Of a stretch of DNA of 64,000 nucleotides, positions 20,189-29,710 are shown one piece after another. The position numbers were made by a program, and so were the translations under genes. Positions within the stretch are counted from its first letter, which is position 1. Each line of letters begins with the position of its first letter. The DNA comes from Deltaproteobacteria bacterium (GTDB lineage Bacteria; Desulfobacterota; GWC2-55-46): positions 1 to 64,000 of the forward strand of contig JACRNL010000003.1 in assembly GCA_016234935.1 (NCBI GenBank), in the 5' to 3' direction. The notes below the pieces were generated by a model. That model was not told the origin of the DNA. It saw only the letters and a list, made by a program, of their open reading frames with translations, and did no database searches.

Positions 20189-21262
20189 CTACGGTTTCTT
20201 GGGCACGGGCGGCTGAGATGCCGCCCTGGCCTCCCGCTCTTTGTGTTTCTCGCCCAGGTATTCGTAGATGTTTACCCTGCGGCCCCATGAGTCGACGACG
20301 TATATGTAGTCGTCCCTGTCAACGGCAAGGCCTGCGGGCAGTATCATCTCTCCACGGCCCTCGCCGAAGCCCCCGAAGCTCAGGAGTATCCTGCCCTCCT
20401 CGTCGAATATCTGTATGTTGTTGAAGGCGGCGTCAGCAATGTATATGTGTCCTTCGCTGTCAACCCCGATGCCTTTGGGCCTCCCGAACATGCCCGGCAG
20501 GTCGCCTAACTGTCCGAAGGCCATGATGAACTTGCCCTCGTTATTGAAGACCTCCACCCTGCCGTTCTGTGTGTCGGTGACGTAGAGCCTGCCGTTTTTG
20601 TCGGTCGTTATGTGCGAGGGGAAGTTGAACTGGCCTCCTTCCTTGCCGCGCGTGCCGATGGTGGAGACATACTTGAGGGTATCCGCGTCAAAGACCTTTA
20701 TGTTGTGGTGCTGGGTGTCGGTGACGTAGAGCCTTCTTTTAACGGGGTCAACGGCCACGCCTGTGGGCTGTTTGAATTTTTCAGGGGCGTCGGCGGCGTC
20801 AATGGTGACGACCGAGCCGTCTTTATTCAACACCGTGACCCAGTTCGCGAACGAATCCGTGAAAAATATCCTGCCGGTCTTTTCGTCGCTGGCGATTGCG
20901 ATGGGTTTGTTAATCTCCCTTACGCCCATCTGCCGCAGGCTTGTGGTGGTTTTTTTGGATTGGTTGAAAACAAATACGTCCTGAACGGCGGTGTCGGTGA
21001 CGTAAAGCGTCCCTTCGTGGTCGACGTACGCCCCCATCGGCTTTTTCATCAGGAAGCTGCCCTCGCCGCCCAGGATCAGTTCAGCCGCCAGGTTAGCCTC
21101 TTTAAAGGCGTTTCCGCCGTAGTAGGCCTTGACGTATTTTATGCGCGGAATTTCCTTGGGGTCCTGCGGCCATACGAGATCGGGCAGCGGTTTCGCGGCG
21201 CACCCGTAAACAAGAAGAGGTATGAAAAGCGCAAGCAGTATTTTTTTTAAACTCATACTCAT
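20189..21262 (-). CDS. NHL-repeat beta-propeller lipoprotein
   Basis: Lipobox LLVYGCAA; repeated GVAVDPVKRRLYVTDTQHHNIKVFD / HITTDKNGRLYVTDTQNGRVEVFN / GIGVDSEGHIYIADAAFNNIQIFD. Confidence 0.9.
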   Translation of the reverse strand: MSMSLKKILLALFIPLLVYGCAAKPLPDLVWPQDPKEIPRIKYVKAYYGGNAFKEANLAAELILGGEGSFLMKKPMGAYVDHEGTLYVTDTAVQDVFVFNQSKKTTTSLRQMGVREINKPIAIASDEKTGRIFFTDSFANWVTVLNKDGSVVTIDAADAPEKFKQPTGVAVDPVKRRLYVTDTQHHNIKVFDADTLKYVSTIGTRGKEGGQFNFPSHITTDKNGRLYVTDTQNGRVEVFNNEGKFIMAFGQLGDLPGMFGRPKGIGVDSEGHIYIADAAFNNIQIFDEEGRILLSFGGFGEGRGEMILPAGLAVDRDDYIYVVDSWGRRVNIYEYLGEKHKEREARAASQPPVPKKP

Positions 21263-21485
21263 TTTTTCCCCTGATCGGTTTTTTTGTCATCCTCGAATGT
21301 ATCTATCGGGGATATAACAGGCTTGATCAAAATTAGATGCTTTGATGCCCCTGCCGGATTCCCGATTAAAAGATCGGGAATGACTCTGGATAAAGATTTT
21401 GATATCATGAAAAATATTACTATGCGGCGTAAATAAAAGTCAAGCGGCCTGTAAAAAAAAGCGCGGCCCCTTCAATCTGTCCGTC

Positions 21486-22079
21486 CTACCGCCAATGTTC
21501 CTTTTGCAGCGACTCCCCTTTGTAGATTATATGACAGCGCAGGCAGTTTTCCCTGGGCCAGAAGCCGAAGGCCACCTTGCCGTGGCACCTGCCGCACCAT
21601 TGTCCCTTGAATATCTCATCCATGCTAATGGGGTTGGCGCCAGCCTCGGGCAGGAATATCTTCGGGTGGCAGTTTTTGCAATCAAGCCAGTATGTGTGTA
21701 TCGAGTGAGGGAAGATGACGTTGTTCATGAGCGGCACCTTCGCCTCGATGAATATATTGAGCTTTAAGGGCGGGTCGTCAACTACGTTAGGGTCAAGGGA
21801 AGGCCTGGGGTTTATTATTCCCTTTACAACTGCGGCCGTCCAGTTTACGCCGCCATACGGGTCATGGGGCATGGCATTGAGCGCCATTATGTCCCGCGTG
21901 CCTTTACTTTGGCTGACCCTGTTGGTGACCTCCACGAAGTACTTGTCGTAGAAGTCGCTTGGGTTCTCTAAACCCTTTCTTTTGGCTTCCGCCGCAGGGT
22001 CGGCAAGATAACTGAGATCGTCGGTCAAGCCGCATCCTGTCATCATGGCAATGGCCGCAACGATGGACAGGAAGAATCT
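21486..22079 (-). CDS. Triheme c7/c3-type cytochrome lipoprotein
   Basis: CKNCHPKIF, CGRCHGKVAFGFWPREN, CLRCHIIYKG; lipobox MMTGC. Confidence 0.87.
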   Translation of the reverse strand, partial: RFFLSIVAAIAMMTGCGLTDDLSYLADPAAEAKRKGLENPSDFYDKYFVEVTNRVSQSKGTRDIMALNAMPHDPYGGVNWTAAVVKGIINPRPSLDPNVVDDPPLKLNIFIEAKVPLMNNVIFPHSIHTYWLDCKNCHPKIFLPEAGANPISMDEIFKGQWCGRCHGKVAFGFWPRENCLRCHIIYKGESLQKEHWR

Positions 22080-22427
22080 CATGGTGGTTTTTTTAAAAAA
22101 TGTGCGCAACGTATTTACCGTTTCATTGTTGAAAAATGCGATGATGCGCAACCGGGTTATAGTTTTTATATTTTAGCACAGCCGGCAGGGAAAATAAAGT
22201 GTTCTTTTTTTGTTGTTGGATGCTGACAATGCCGTACGGGAAGCGCGCCATCGGCTTTAATACGCCTGCCCCCGCATGCCTGAAGCGGGGGATTGACATT
22301 TTTGATATAAAAAGTTAATTTCATGTTGATTATGAAAAGAAACGCAGGCGTTGGATGCTTGCGGCACATGTTATTTGCAATGGCTAGGGGCATGAGCGCC
22401 CGCGTATTAATGACCTCTTCCATTCCT

Positions 22428-22513
22428 CCTCCCCCTTCACGGGGGAGGGCAGGGTGGGTCGATGGTCACTTCCATATTTCCTCCCCCCTTGTGGGGGAGG
22501 GCAGGGTGGGGGT
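22428..22513. repeat. Tandem copies of the CCTCCCCC...GGGGGAGGGCAGGGTGGG palindrome
   Basis: Two copies here; related copies at 29528-29612, 37873-37912, 48063-48175, 63574-63622. Confidence 0.9.
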
Positions 22514-22518
22514 TATAG

Positions 22519-23823
22519 ATGACGCCTAAAACGAATATGATATGGTCTGTTGCCGGGGCAAGCGGCAAGACCGGCAAGTCTACGGTCGCGGCCAATATGG
22601 CTTATGCCATGGCCGAAATGGGTTTGCAGGTCGCGCTTTTTGACGCTCAGGATAAAGGGCTTGGCCTTTATTCCTACTTCGGCATGGAGCGCCCGCCCGA
22701 AGCCCTTGAGGAGGTGCATGTGCCGGTTTCCGCCGGCCCCCGCGTGCTTGAAGCGGGGGGCGGCGGCCTTACGCTTGTGAACGGAGCGCCGGAGCTTCTT
22801 AAGGATGGCAGGGATGGACTCATCGGCGCATTCGCCAAAGGCCACTTCGTGGTGGTGGACATAGGCTTTCCCGAATCGCCGGAGGCCCTTGATTTCATGG
22901 CCGCGTCGGATGCAAGCGTCATTGTGACAACCCCGTCGAATGAGGCCGTCCACAGCGCATACGCGCTCCTCAAGGCATTTGTTTTCAGGAGAATCACGGT
23001 ACTTTTTTCGGACAATGAATTCATCATGGACCTAATCAAGCAGGACACCGACTCAAGGAACTTCGGGAACGCAAGGCGGTTTTCGGATATGTGCTCGGAT
23101 ATCGCCGTTGATTTCCCCGATGCCGCGGGACGGGCCTTCATGGAGATAGAGAGTTTCCGTCCCAGGCTCATCATTAATATGGCTGAAACGGACGAAGACG
23201 TTCTGGCCGCCGACGCCTTCAAGAAGGCCGTCGGCCAGTTTTTAGGCCACAACGTCGACTACGTGGGAATGCTGCGGCGCGCAAAGGAAATAGAAGACGC
23301 CCATATCGGCAAGCGGCCTTTCCTGCTTGGGGGCGCGGCCCCCGGCGCGAAAAAAGAATTTGAGGAGATAATCTCCGTGCTTATGTCCGGTCACGCGGAG
23401 GACGGCGAGTCCATGCGCGGCGACGCGGGTGAGACGTCCATGATAGGGCGCGGCCATCCGCAGACCTTTGAAAGGCACATCCCGGTCAAGGGGCCTTTCA
23501 ATCCTCCCCTGCCCCTGAACGAAGCCTGCCCCCGCGTGTCTGAAGCGGGGGGCGAGACGTTCGGCTTTAACGACAACGTGGCCTATAAGGATACCGTTTT
23601 TCACGTCCAGACCGAGGTGAATGGCGCCAGAAACGCGCCGATAATAGACACGGTCGTCTACCACAGCGGAAGGATATTCTTTTCAAAGAAAACGCAGTGG
23701 GCACAGGTGGTGAGGGAGGGCGATATGCACGTCACCATCCGCGACTACGCGAAAAAACAGCACCACACGGTCATAGCCGCGGTAAAGATGAACAAGATCT
23801 CATTAAACGACGGGGGAAAGTAG
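22519..23823 (+). CDS. MinD/ParA-like P-loop ATPase
   Basis: VAGASGKTGKSTVAANMAYAMAEMGLQVALFDAQDKG; contains two in-frame palindromic repeat insertions. Confidence 0.8.
   Translation: MTPKTNMIWSVAGASGKTGKSTVAANMAYAMAEMGLQVALFDAQDKGLGLYSYFGMERPPEALEEVHVPVSAGPRVLEAGGGGLTLVNGAPELLKDGRDGLIGAFAKGHFVVVDIGFPESPEALDFMAASDASVIVTTPSNEAVHSAYALLKAFVFRRITVLFSDNEFIMDLIKQDTDSRNFGNARRFSDMCSDIAVDFPDAAGRAFMEIESFRPRLIINMAETDEDVLAADAFKKAVGQFLGHNVDYVGMLRRAKEIEDAHIGKRPFLLGGAAPGAKKEFEEIISVLMSGHAEDGESMRGDAGETSMIGRGHPQTFERHIPVKGPFNPPLPLNEACPRVSEAGGETFGFNDNVAYKDTVFHVQTEVNGARNAPIIDTVVYHSGRIFFSKKTQWAQVVREGDMHVTIRDYAKKQHHTVIAAVKMNKISLNDGGK
22733..22762. repeat. GCCCCCGC-n-GCGGGGGC palindrome inside the CDS (encodes GPRVLEAGGG)
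   Basis: GGCCCCCGCGTGCTTGAAGCGGGGGGC; cf. intergenic copy at 22264-22297. Confidence 0.85.
23524..23553. repeat. Same palindrome family inside the CDS (encodes ACPRVSEAGG)
   Basis: GCCTGCCCCCGCGTGTCTGAAGCGGGGGGCGAG. Confidence 0.85.
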
Positions 23824-23980
23824 AAAGACGTTTGAAGGCCGGGGCATTGTTAAAGGCTTGAGAGAAACTTTTTTGAAAACATGTCTCCCGCATTCGTCCC
23901 GAAATGCTTATATCCCCGATAGAAACATTCGGGGATGACAGCCCGAAAGTTCCCCCATGCCTTTAGCGGTGCCGCTGCCT

Positions 23981-24649
23981 TCAAATCCTTTCTTTTGCCG
24001 CGAATTCCTTTAATATCGCCACAACCTCGGCGTCTTCCACCTGATTGAAGTCCATGTAGAGCTGGCTTACGGCGTAGAAGACGGCAGGTATTATAGGGCA
24101 GATTACCTCGGTTATTCCGCCCATTTCCATTATCGTATTGACCGTATCAGCCGGCCCTCCGGGGACGGCGACGCATATTTTAGCCGCGTTCTCGGCCTTT
24201 ACGGCCTGTATGGCGGACATCATGGTGGCCCCGGTGGCAAGGCCGTCGTCGGCGAGGATAACCGTGCGGCCGTTCAATGGAGCCTTTTTTTTAATCGCGC
24301 GGTAGGATGCAAGGCGCACCCTTACGGCCTCCAGCCGCTGCCTCTTTTCCTCCTCGATGTAGTCGTTCCTTATGTGCAGCGACCTGATGAGCGAGTAGTT
24401 CAAAAAGACAAGTCCGTCCTCGGTCACGGCGCCTATCGCAAGCTCCGGGTTGCCCGGGGCGCGCAGTTTGCCCGCGACGATAACGTCAAGCTCGCAGCCA
24501 AGCTCTCTGGCCGCCTCGGCGGCCACGACCACCCCGCCGCGCGGAAGGCCGACGACGACAGGGCGGTCTTCGGCGTATGTCCGCAGGTGCTGCGCCAGCA
24601 TCCTGCCCGCTTCCACTCTGTCCGCATACTGTTTAGGTGTTTTTATCAT
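23981..24649 (-). CDS. Phosphoribosyltransferase-family protein
   Basis: VVGLPRGGVVVAAEAARELGCELDVIVAGKLRAPGNPELAIGAVTEDG; PRPP loop VILADDGLATGATM. Confidence 0.9.
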   Translation of the reverse strand: MIKTPKQYADRVEAGRMLAQHLRTYAEDRPVVVGLPRGGVVVAAEAARELGCELDVIVAGKLRAPGNPELAIGAVTEDGLVFLNYSLIRSLHIRNDYIEEEKRQRLEAVRVRLASYRAIKKKAPLNGRTVILADDGLATGATMMSAIQAVKAENAAKICVAVPGGPADTVNTIMEMGGITEVICPIIPAVFYAVSQLYMDFNQVEDAEVVAILKEFAAKERI

Positions 24650-24933
24650 CCTGCAGTTGATTTTACATTCAAATCTGATTTTGTCAAATCTCTTTGCCGT
24701 GCGCGGCGTTGTTTTTTCAAAAAAAGGCGGGCTTGCCTTGATGGAACTTCTAAGCTATATTCTGAACGTGCCGTGCGCGGCTAAAGCCTGAATTATTGTC
24801 ATTCCCGATGTTTTAATCAGGAATCTAAAAATAGATCCCCGATAGAGACCCCCGATAGAAACATTCGAGGGCAGGCTATTCGGGGATGACAGAAAAAAAT
24901 CCACCGCAGGCGCTTCTTCATTAAAAAGGGGAT

Positions 24934-26382
24934 ATGGCAACCGTGAAAAAATCGTTAGTTACGCCGGATACGCTCGCCGGGCAGCTTGCGGAGTTCGGCC
25001 TTGGGCTGAGGTTCATGGATATTCCGGCCGAGGCGGTTCACGAGGCCAAGCGCCGCGTCATAGACTCCTTTGCCTGCGCGCTGGGCGCCCAGGAGAGCGC
25101 GCCGGTCAGTATCGCGGCGGCGGTCATGCCGATTGTAAAGGCCGGCGCGGGCGCTATCGTTGCGGGCGTTATCGGCCGAAGCGCCGTCACGTCGCCGGAG
25201 TGGGCGGCCTTTGTGAACGGCACGATGATACGTTTTCTTGATTTCAACGACACATACCTTTCAAAGGAGCCCGCGCACCCCTCCGACAACATAGCCGCCG
25301 CGCTGGCCGCCGGAGAGGCTGGAAAGAGAAACGGGGAGGAGTTCATAACGGCTGTGATCGCCGCGTACGAGGCGCAGTGCCGCCTGTGCGACGCGGCGTC
25401 CCTGCGCGCGCGCGGGTGGGACCACGTCACCTACGGGGCGTTCTCCGCCACGCTTGCCTCGGCGATGCTCCTCGGCCTTTCAAGGGAGGCGGCGGTTCAC
25501 GCCGTAAACATCGCCGGGACGAACGCGTCCGCCCTTCGCCAGACCAGGGCGGGGACGCTTTCAATGTGGAAGGGATGCGCCTTTGCCAACACGGCGCGCA
25601 ACGCCGTTTTCGCCGCGCTCCTTGCGAAAAACGGCATGACGGGGCCTGCCCCGGTATTTGAAGGCGAGTTCGGCTTCTTCAAGCTTGTCTCCGGCGAGTT
25701 TACCCTGCCGGAGCTTGCGTTAAAGCCCGATGTCCGCCGGTTCAAGATACTGGACACCTGCATGAAATATTACCCGGCCGAATACCATGCCCAGAGCGCG
25801 ATAGCCGCGGCGATAGAGTTATCCAAAGAGATGGAAGATATCGAAGAGATAGAGGCAGTTCATGTGCGGACGTTCCGCGCGGCGTATGAGATAATCGGCA
25901 GCGGCCCTGAAAAATGGCGCCCCATGACAAGGGAAACGGCAGACCACAGCCTGCCCTTTTGCGCGGCGTCGGCCCTGCTTGACGCTACTGTCACGGTTGA
26001 GAGCTTTTCCGGAGAAAGGCTCGAAGACGAGCGCATAATAAGGCTGATGGATAAAATTAAAATAAGCGTGGACGCGGAACTTGACCCGCTTTACCCGGAG
26101 GCCATGCCGGCAAACGTGGAGGTAAGGCTTAAATCCGGCCAGACCCTTTCAAGGGAGATTATCTACCCGCAGGGACACCCGAAAAATCCTTTGAGCGATA
26201 TCGAGGTGGAGGAAAAGTTCGCAAGGCTGGCATCATGGTATCTCACCGACACGGAGATAAAAAGGACGCTTGAAAAACTATGGGGGCTTGAGAAGATAAA
26301 GGACGTAAGGGAACTTCCGGGCCTCTTCGGAAAGGTAAAGCGCAACAATGGCAAGGCCAAAAAACTTAAAAACGCTGATTAA
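24934..26382 (+). CDS. prpD: MmgE/PrpD family (2-methylcitrate dehydratase-like)
   Basis: RRVIDSFACALGA...FLDFNDTYLSKEPAHPSDNIAAALAAGE; KYYPAEYHAQSAIAAAIEL. Confidence 0.85.
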   Translation: MATVKKSLVTPDTLAGQLAEFGLGLRFMDIPAEAVHEAKRRVIDSFACALGAQESAPVSIAAAVMPIVKAGAGAIVAGVIGRSAVTSPEWAAFVNGTMIRFLDFNDTYLSKEPAHPSDNIAAALAAGEAGKRNGEEFITAVIAAYEAQCRLCDAASLRARGWDHVTYGAFSATLASAMLLGLSREAAVHAVNIAGTNASALRQTRAGTLSMWKGCAFANTARNAVFAALLAKNGMTGPAPVFEGEFGFFKLVSGEFTLPELALKPDVRRFKILDTCMKYYPAEYHAQSAIAAAIELSKEMEDIEEIEAVHVRTFRAAYEIIGSGPEKWRPMTRETADHSLPFCAASALLDATVTVESFSGERLEDERIIRLMDKIKISVDAELDPLYPEAMPANVEVRLKSGQTLSREIIYPQGHPKNPLSDIEVEEKFARLASWYLTDTEIKRTLEKLWGLEKIKDVRELPGLFGKVKRNNGKAKKLKNAD

Positions 26383-27208
26383 AACTTGCCTCCGTGTGCT
26401 TGAAGCGGGGGACGGCACCGTCGCCGTGCCCGGAGCTTTTAACGCCGTTAGCGCCATGCTCATTGAAAAGGCGGGCTTCAAGGCCGTCTATATAAGCGGG
26501 GCAGGGCTGTCCAATTCAAACGGCCTTGCCGATGCCGGGCTTTTGACGAGGGCTGATGTCAAAAGGCAGTCCGCATACATCATAAAATCCGTAAACATCC
26601 CGGCCATCGTTGACGTTGACACGGGTTTCGGCGGCCCGGCCGAGGTGAAAAAGACCGTAAAGGCCTTTGAGGCAATCGGCGCTTCGGCCATCCAGATAGA
26701 AGACCAAGTCACGCAAAAAAGATGCGGCCACCTCCCCGGCAAAAGGGTAATCCCTGCGCACGAATTCGCCGATAAAATAAGGGCCGCAGTATCAGCGCGT
26801 AAAGACCGCGAGTTTCTGATAATCGCAAGGACGGACGCGAGGGCCGTTACCGGAATGGACGACGCCATATTCAGGGCGAAACTCTACGCTAAGGCCGGGG
26901 CGGACGTCATCTTCCCTGAGGCGCTTGAAACGCGGGAGGAATTCTTGTTTTTTTCGAAGAGCTTGAAGGGCGTTCCCTTGATGGCGAACATGACCGAATT
27001 CGGCAAGACACCGTATCTTACGGTAAATGACTTTAAAAAAATGGGCTATGGAATCGTCATCTTCCCCATGACCGCGTTCAGGGTAGCCATGAAGTCCATG
27101 GAGGACGCATTAGGCGTAATTAAAACCAACGGCACACAGCGGTTGCTTTTACCGAAGATGCAGACAAGGGCGGAGTTGTATGAGCTGCTGAAATACAGGA
27201 TTGAGTGA
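26348..27208 (+). CDS. prpB: Isocitrate lyase/PEP mutase family, methylisocitrate lyase-like
   Basis: VPGAFNAVSAMLIEKAGFKAVYISGAGLSNS; PAIVDVDTGFGG; IQIEDQVTQKRCGHLPGK; IIARTDAR. Confidence 0.88.
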   Translation: MARPKNLKTLIKTCLRVLEAGDGTVAVPGAFNAVSAMLIEKAGFKAVYISGAGLSNSNGLADAGLLTRADVKRQSAYIIKSVNIPAIVDVDTGFGGPAEVKKTVKAFEAIGASAIQIEDQVTQKRCGHLPGKRVIPAHEFADKIRAAVSARKDREFLIIARTDARAVTGMDDAIFRAKLYAKAGADVIFPEALETREEFLFFSKSLKGVPLMANMTEFGKTPYLTVNDFKKMGYGIVIFPMTAFRVAMKSMEDALGVIKTNGTQRLLLPKMQTRAELYELLKYRIE

Positions 27209-27284
27209 GGGGAGAACCATGCTTCAAACTCCGCAATCGAAGCGGAGTTGTATGAGCTGCTGAAATACAGGATTGAGTGAGGGG
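27170..27284. repeat. 43-bp exact direct repeat (27170-27212 and 27242-27284) duplicating the prpB 3' end
   Basis: gcggagttgtatgagctgctgaaatacaggattgagtgagggg twice; 29-nt spacer creates hairpin AACTCCGCaatcgaaGCGGAGTT. Confidence 0.97.
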
Positions 27285-27503
27285 GCTGCATAAAAGATAG
27301 AAACACCGGATTACGCGGGCGGTTAAAATTACAATAATCGCTGCAGTGCACCCATATCTGTCATTCCCGAGGTTTTAATCGGGAATCTAAATCAAAATCA
27401 GATCCCCGATAGATACATTCGGGGATGACAGTGCCCTTCCCCCGATTTAGTGGACACACTGAAAGGTTAGTGTTATAGGAGTCTAATCCTGGAGGTGTGA
27501 AAG

Positions 27504-27803
27504 ATGGACGGAAGCGGGAGGAGGAAGTTCGACAGCGAGTTCAAGAGGGAGGCTGTAAGACAGATAGTAGAGGGAGGGCGTCCGGTGGCTGAGGTTGCAA
27601 GGAGCCTTGGTATTCATGAGATGCTTTTGCACAAGTGGAAGAGACAGCTTCGGGAGGATTCTGAAGGGGCCTTCCCTGGGAAGGGGCATCTTAGGCCTCA
27701 AGAGGAGGAGTTGAGGCGGCTCCAGAGGGAGAATGCATCTCTCAAGGAGGACCGGGAGATTTTAAAAAAGGCGTTGGCCATCTTCTCAAAACACCGCGCA
27801 TGA
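27504..27803 (+). CDS. IS3-family transposase OrfA
   Basis: RRKFDSEFKREAVRQIVEGGRPVAEVARSLGIHEMLLHKWKRQL with leucine-zipper-like tail. Confidence 0.93.
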   Translation: MDGSGRRKFDSEFKREAVRQIVEGGRPVAEVARSLGIHEMLLHKWKRQLREDSEGAFPGKGHLRPQEEELRRLQRENASLKEDREILKKALAIFSKHRA

Positions 27804-28666
27804 AGCACGAGTTCATGGAAAGAGAACGCTCCAGCTTCGCGGTGGAGAGGATGTGCCGGCTTTTGGGTGTATCAAGGAGCGGCTATTACGCATGGCTGAG
27901 AGAAAGAAGCACAGGAAGGCGGCTGAAGGAGAACGAAGCCCTTCTGGAGGCGATCAGGCGGTCTTATAAGGTCAGCCGTGGCACAGCTACGGGAGTCCGC
28001 GTATAACGGGAGGACCTCCGGGAGATGGGGCACCTCTGCGGTGAGAACCGCATAGCCAGGCTCATGCGCATGAACGGGATAATGGCGAAGACCAAGAGGA
28101 GGTTCAAGGCTACGACCAACTCAAGGCATCGCCTTCCGGTGTCTCCGAACCTGCTTAACAGGTATTTTACGGCAGACGGGCCCAACAAGGTCTGGACCTC
28201 TGATATCACTTATGTGTGGACTGATGAGGGCTGGCTATACCTGACGGTTGTTCTTGACCTGTTTTCGCGCCAGATAGTGGGTTGGGCAATGGGAGACAGG
28301 ATAGACACCGATCTTGTCCTCAGGGCCTTCAACCAGGCCGTAATGAGACGCAGGCCCGCCCCTGGGCTTATCTTTCACTCTGACCGTGGCAGCCAGTACG
28401 CGAGCGCTGAGTTCAGGGAGGCCCTGAGGCTTTGTGGCGCAGTCCAGAGCATGAGCAACAAGGGCGACTGCTACGACAACGCCGTTACGGAGACCTTTTT
28501 CCATACCCTGAAAACGGAGCTTGTTTACTTCGAGAAGTTCACCACAAGGGCAGAGGCTAAGAGGGGGATTTTTGAGTACATCGAGGCGTTTTATAACCGC
28601 ATCAGGCGGCACTCATCGCTTGGATACCGCTCGCCTCATGCGTTCGAGCAGGCAAATGTAGCTTAA
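27800..28666 (+). pseudogene. IS3-family transposase OrfB, disrupted
   Basis: SRGTATGVRV*REDLREMGH; integrase core WTSDITYVWTDEGWLYL...FHSDRGSQYAS intact downstream. Confidence 0.9.
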
Positions 28667-28699
28667 CTGTGTGTCCGAAATTTCGGGGGAAGATCAAAT

Positions 28700-29460
28700 G
28701 TTATCTTTATACAGACTCAGCTATCACAGTACAGAATGAGCTAAAGAGGTTACGCTATGATATTGCAGGTATCAAAGCTTCAGAGGATCAACCAATTCGA
28801 GAATTTATCCGCACTGCATCTCTCAACAATGGAAATTGTAAAGAAGCAGCCGAACCAATTAGAGTAAATGACGTGATTGCTGAATCTACTGCCTTAATTG
28901 ATGTATTAAGTGGTTTTAAGGATAAGGATCGAACTTATTTTTTCATTCTTAATGGCAGACAAATTTCTGAAATTATAACAAAATCAGACCTCCAGAAATC
29001 TCCGGTTAGAATACTTATTTTCGGCATAATTTCGCTTTTAGAGATGCGTCTTACCAGTCTTGCAGGAGAGTATTTCCCCAATGAAAAGTGGCGAAAGATA
29101 TTAAAGCAAACAAGAATTGAGGCCGCTGAAGCGCTTCATGAAATGCGAAAAGAACGAAACGAGGAAATTGATTTAACAGATTGTCTGCAACTTGCTGATA
29201 AACGTGATCTTGTTCTTGCATCGAAAGAAATGCGAGATCATCTGGGTCTTGAGACCAAAGGTGAAGCACAGAGGGTACTCAAAAGTATTGAAAAGATAAG
29301 AGACAAGTTAGCACATTCTCAAGAAGATATTGTATCTGGCACAACATGGGAAAAGTTGATTGAGTCTGTTTTAAGAGCAGAGCAGATGCTCCAACGGTCT
29401 GATGAGATAGTAGAAAAAGACGCTCAGAACGAGGCTATGAATTCGAGGACTTGTCAATAG
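28700..29460 (+). CDS. HEPN-motif protein, probably 5'-truncated by the IS
   Basis: ORF 28669-29460 begins inside the IS right end; R-x4-H motif in IEKIRDKLAHSQED; visibly AT-richer than surroundings. Confidence 0.55.
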
Positions 29461-29710
29461 GTGTGTGCCACCGCCATGCCGTTAAATCAAAATCATATCC
29501 CCGATAGATACATTCGGGGATGACAGTTTTTCTCCTCTCCCCTCGCGGGAGAGGGCAGGGTGAGGGGGCATTTTTCACCCTCACCCTACCCTCCCCCGTC
29601 AAGGGGGAGGAAGCAAAGGCAACTTAATTATCTTAGAGGGGTGAAAGGGCGGTCTTTTGATGCATAACGCCCCCTATAAAACCAAAATCTTCCACGGGGG
29701 TTTTTAAAAA

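Larger units (their letters stand above)
27437..28691 (+). mobile_element. IS3-family insertion sequence with recognisable terminal inverted repeats
   Basis: TTCCCCCGATTTAGTGGACACAC / TTCCCCCGAAATTTCGGACACAC around OrfA+OrfB. Confidence 0.88.

Noticed and set aside
27358-27436. Target-site duplication for the second IS3 element
   Set aside because: No matching short direct repeat at 27437 and 28691.
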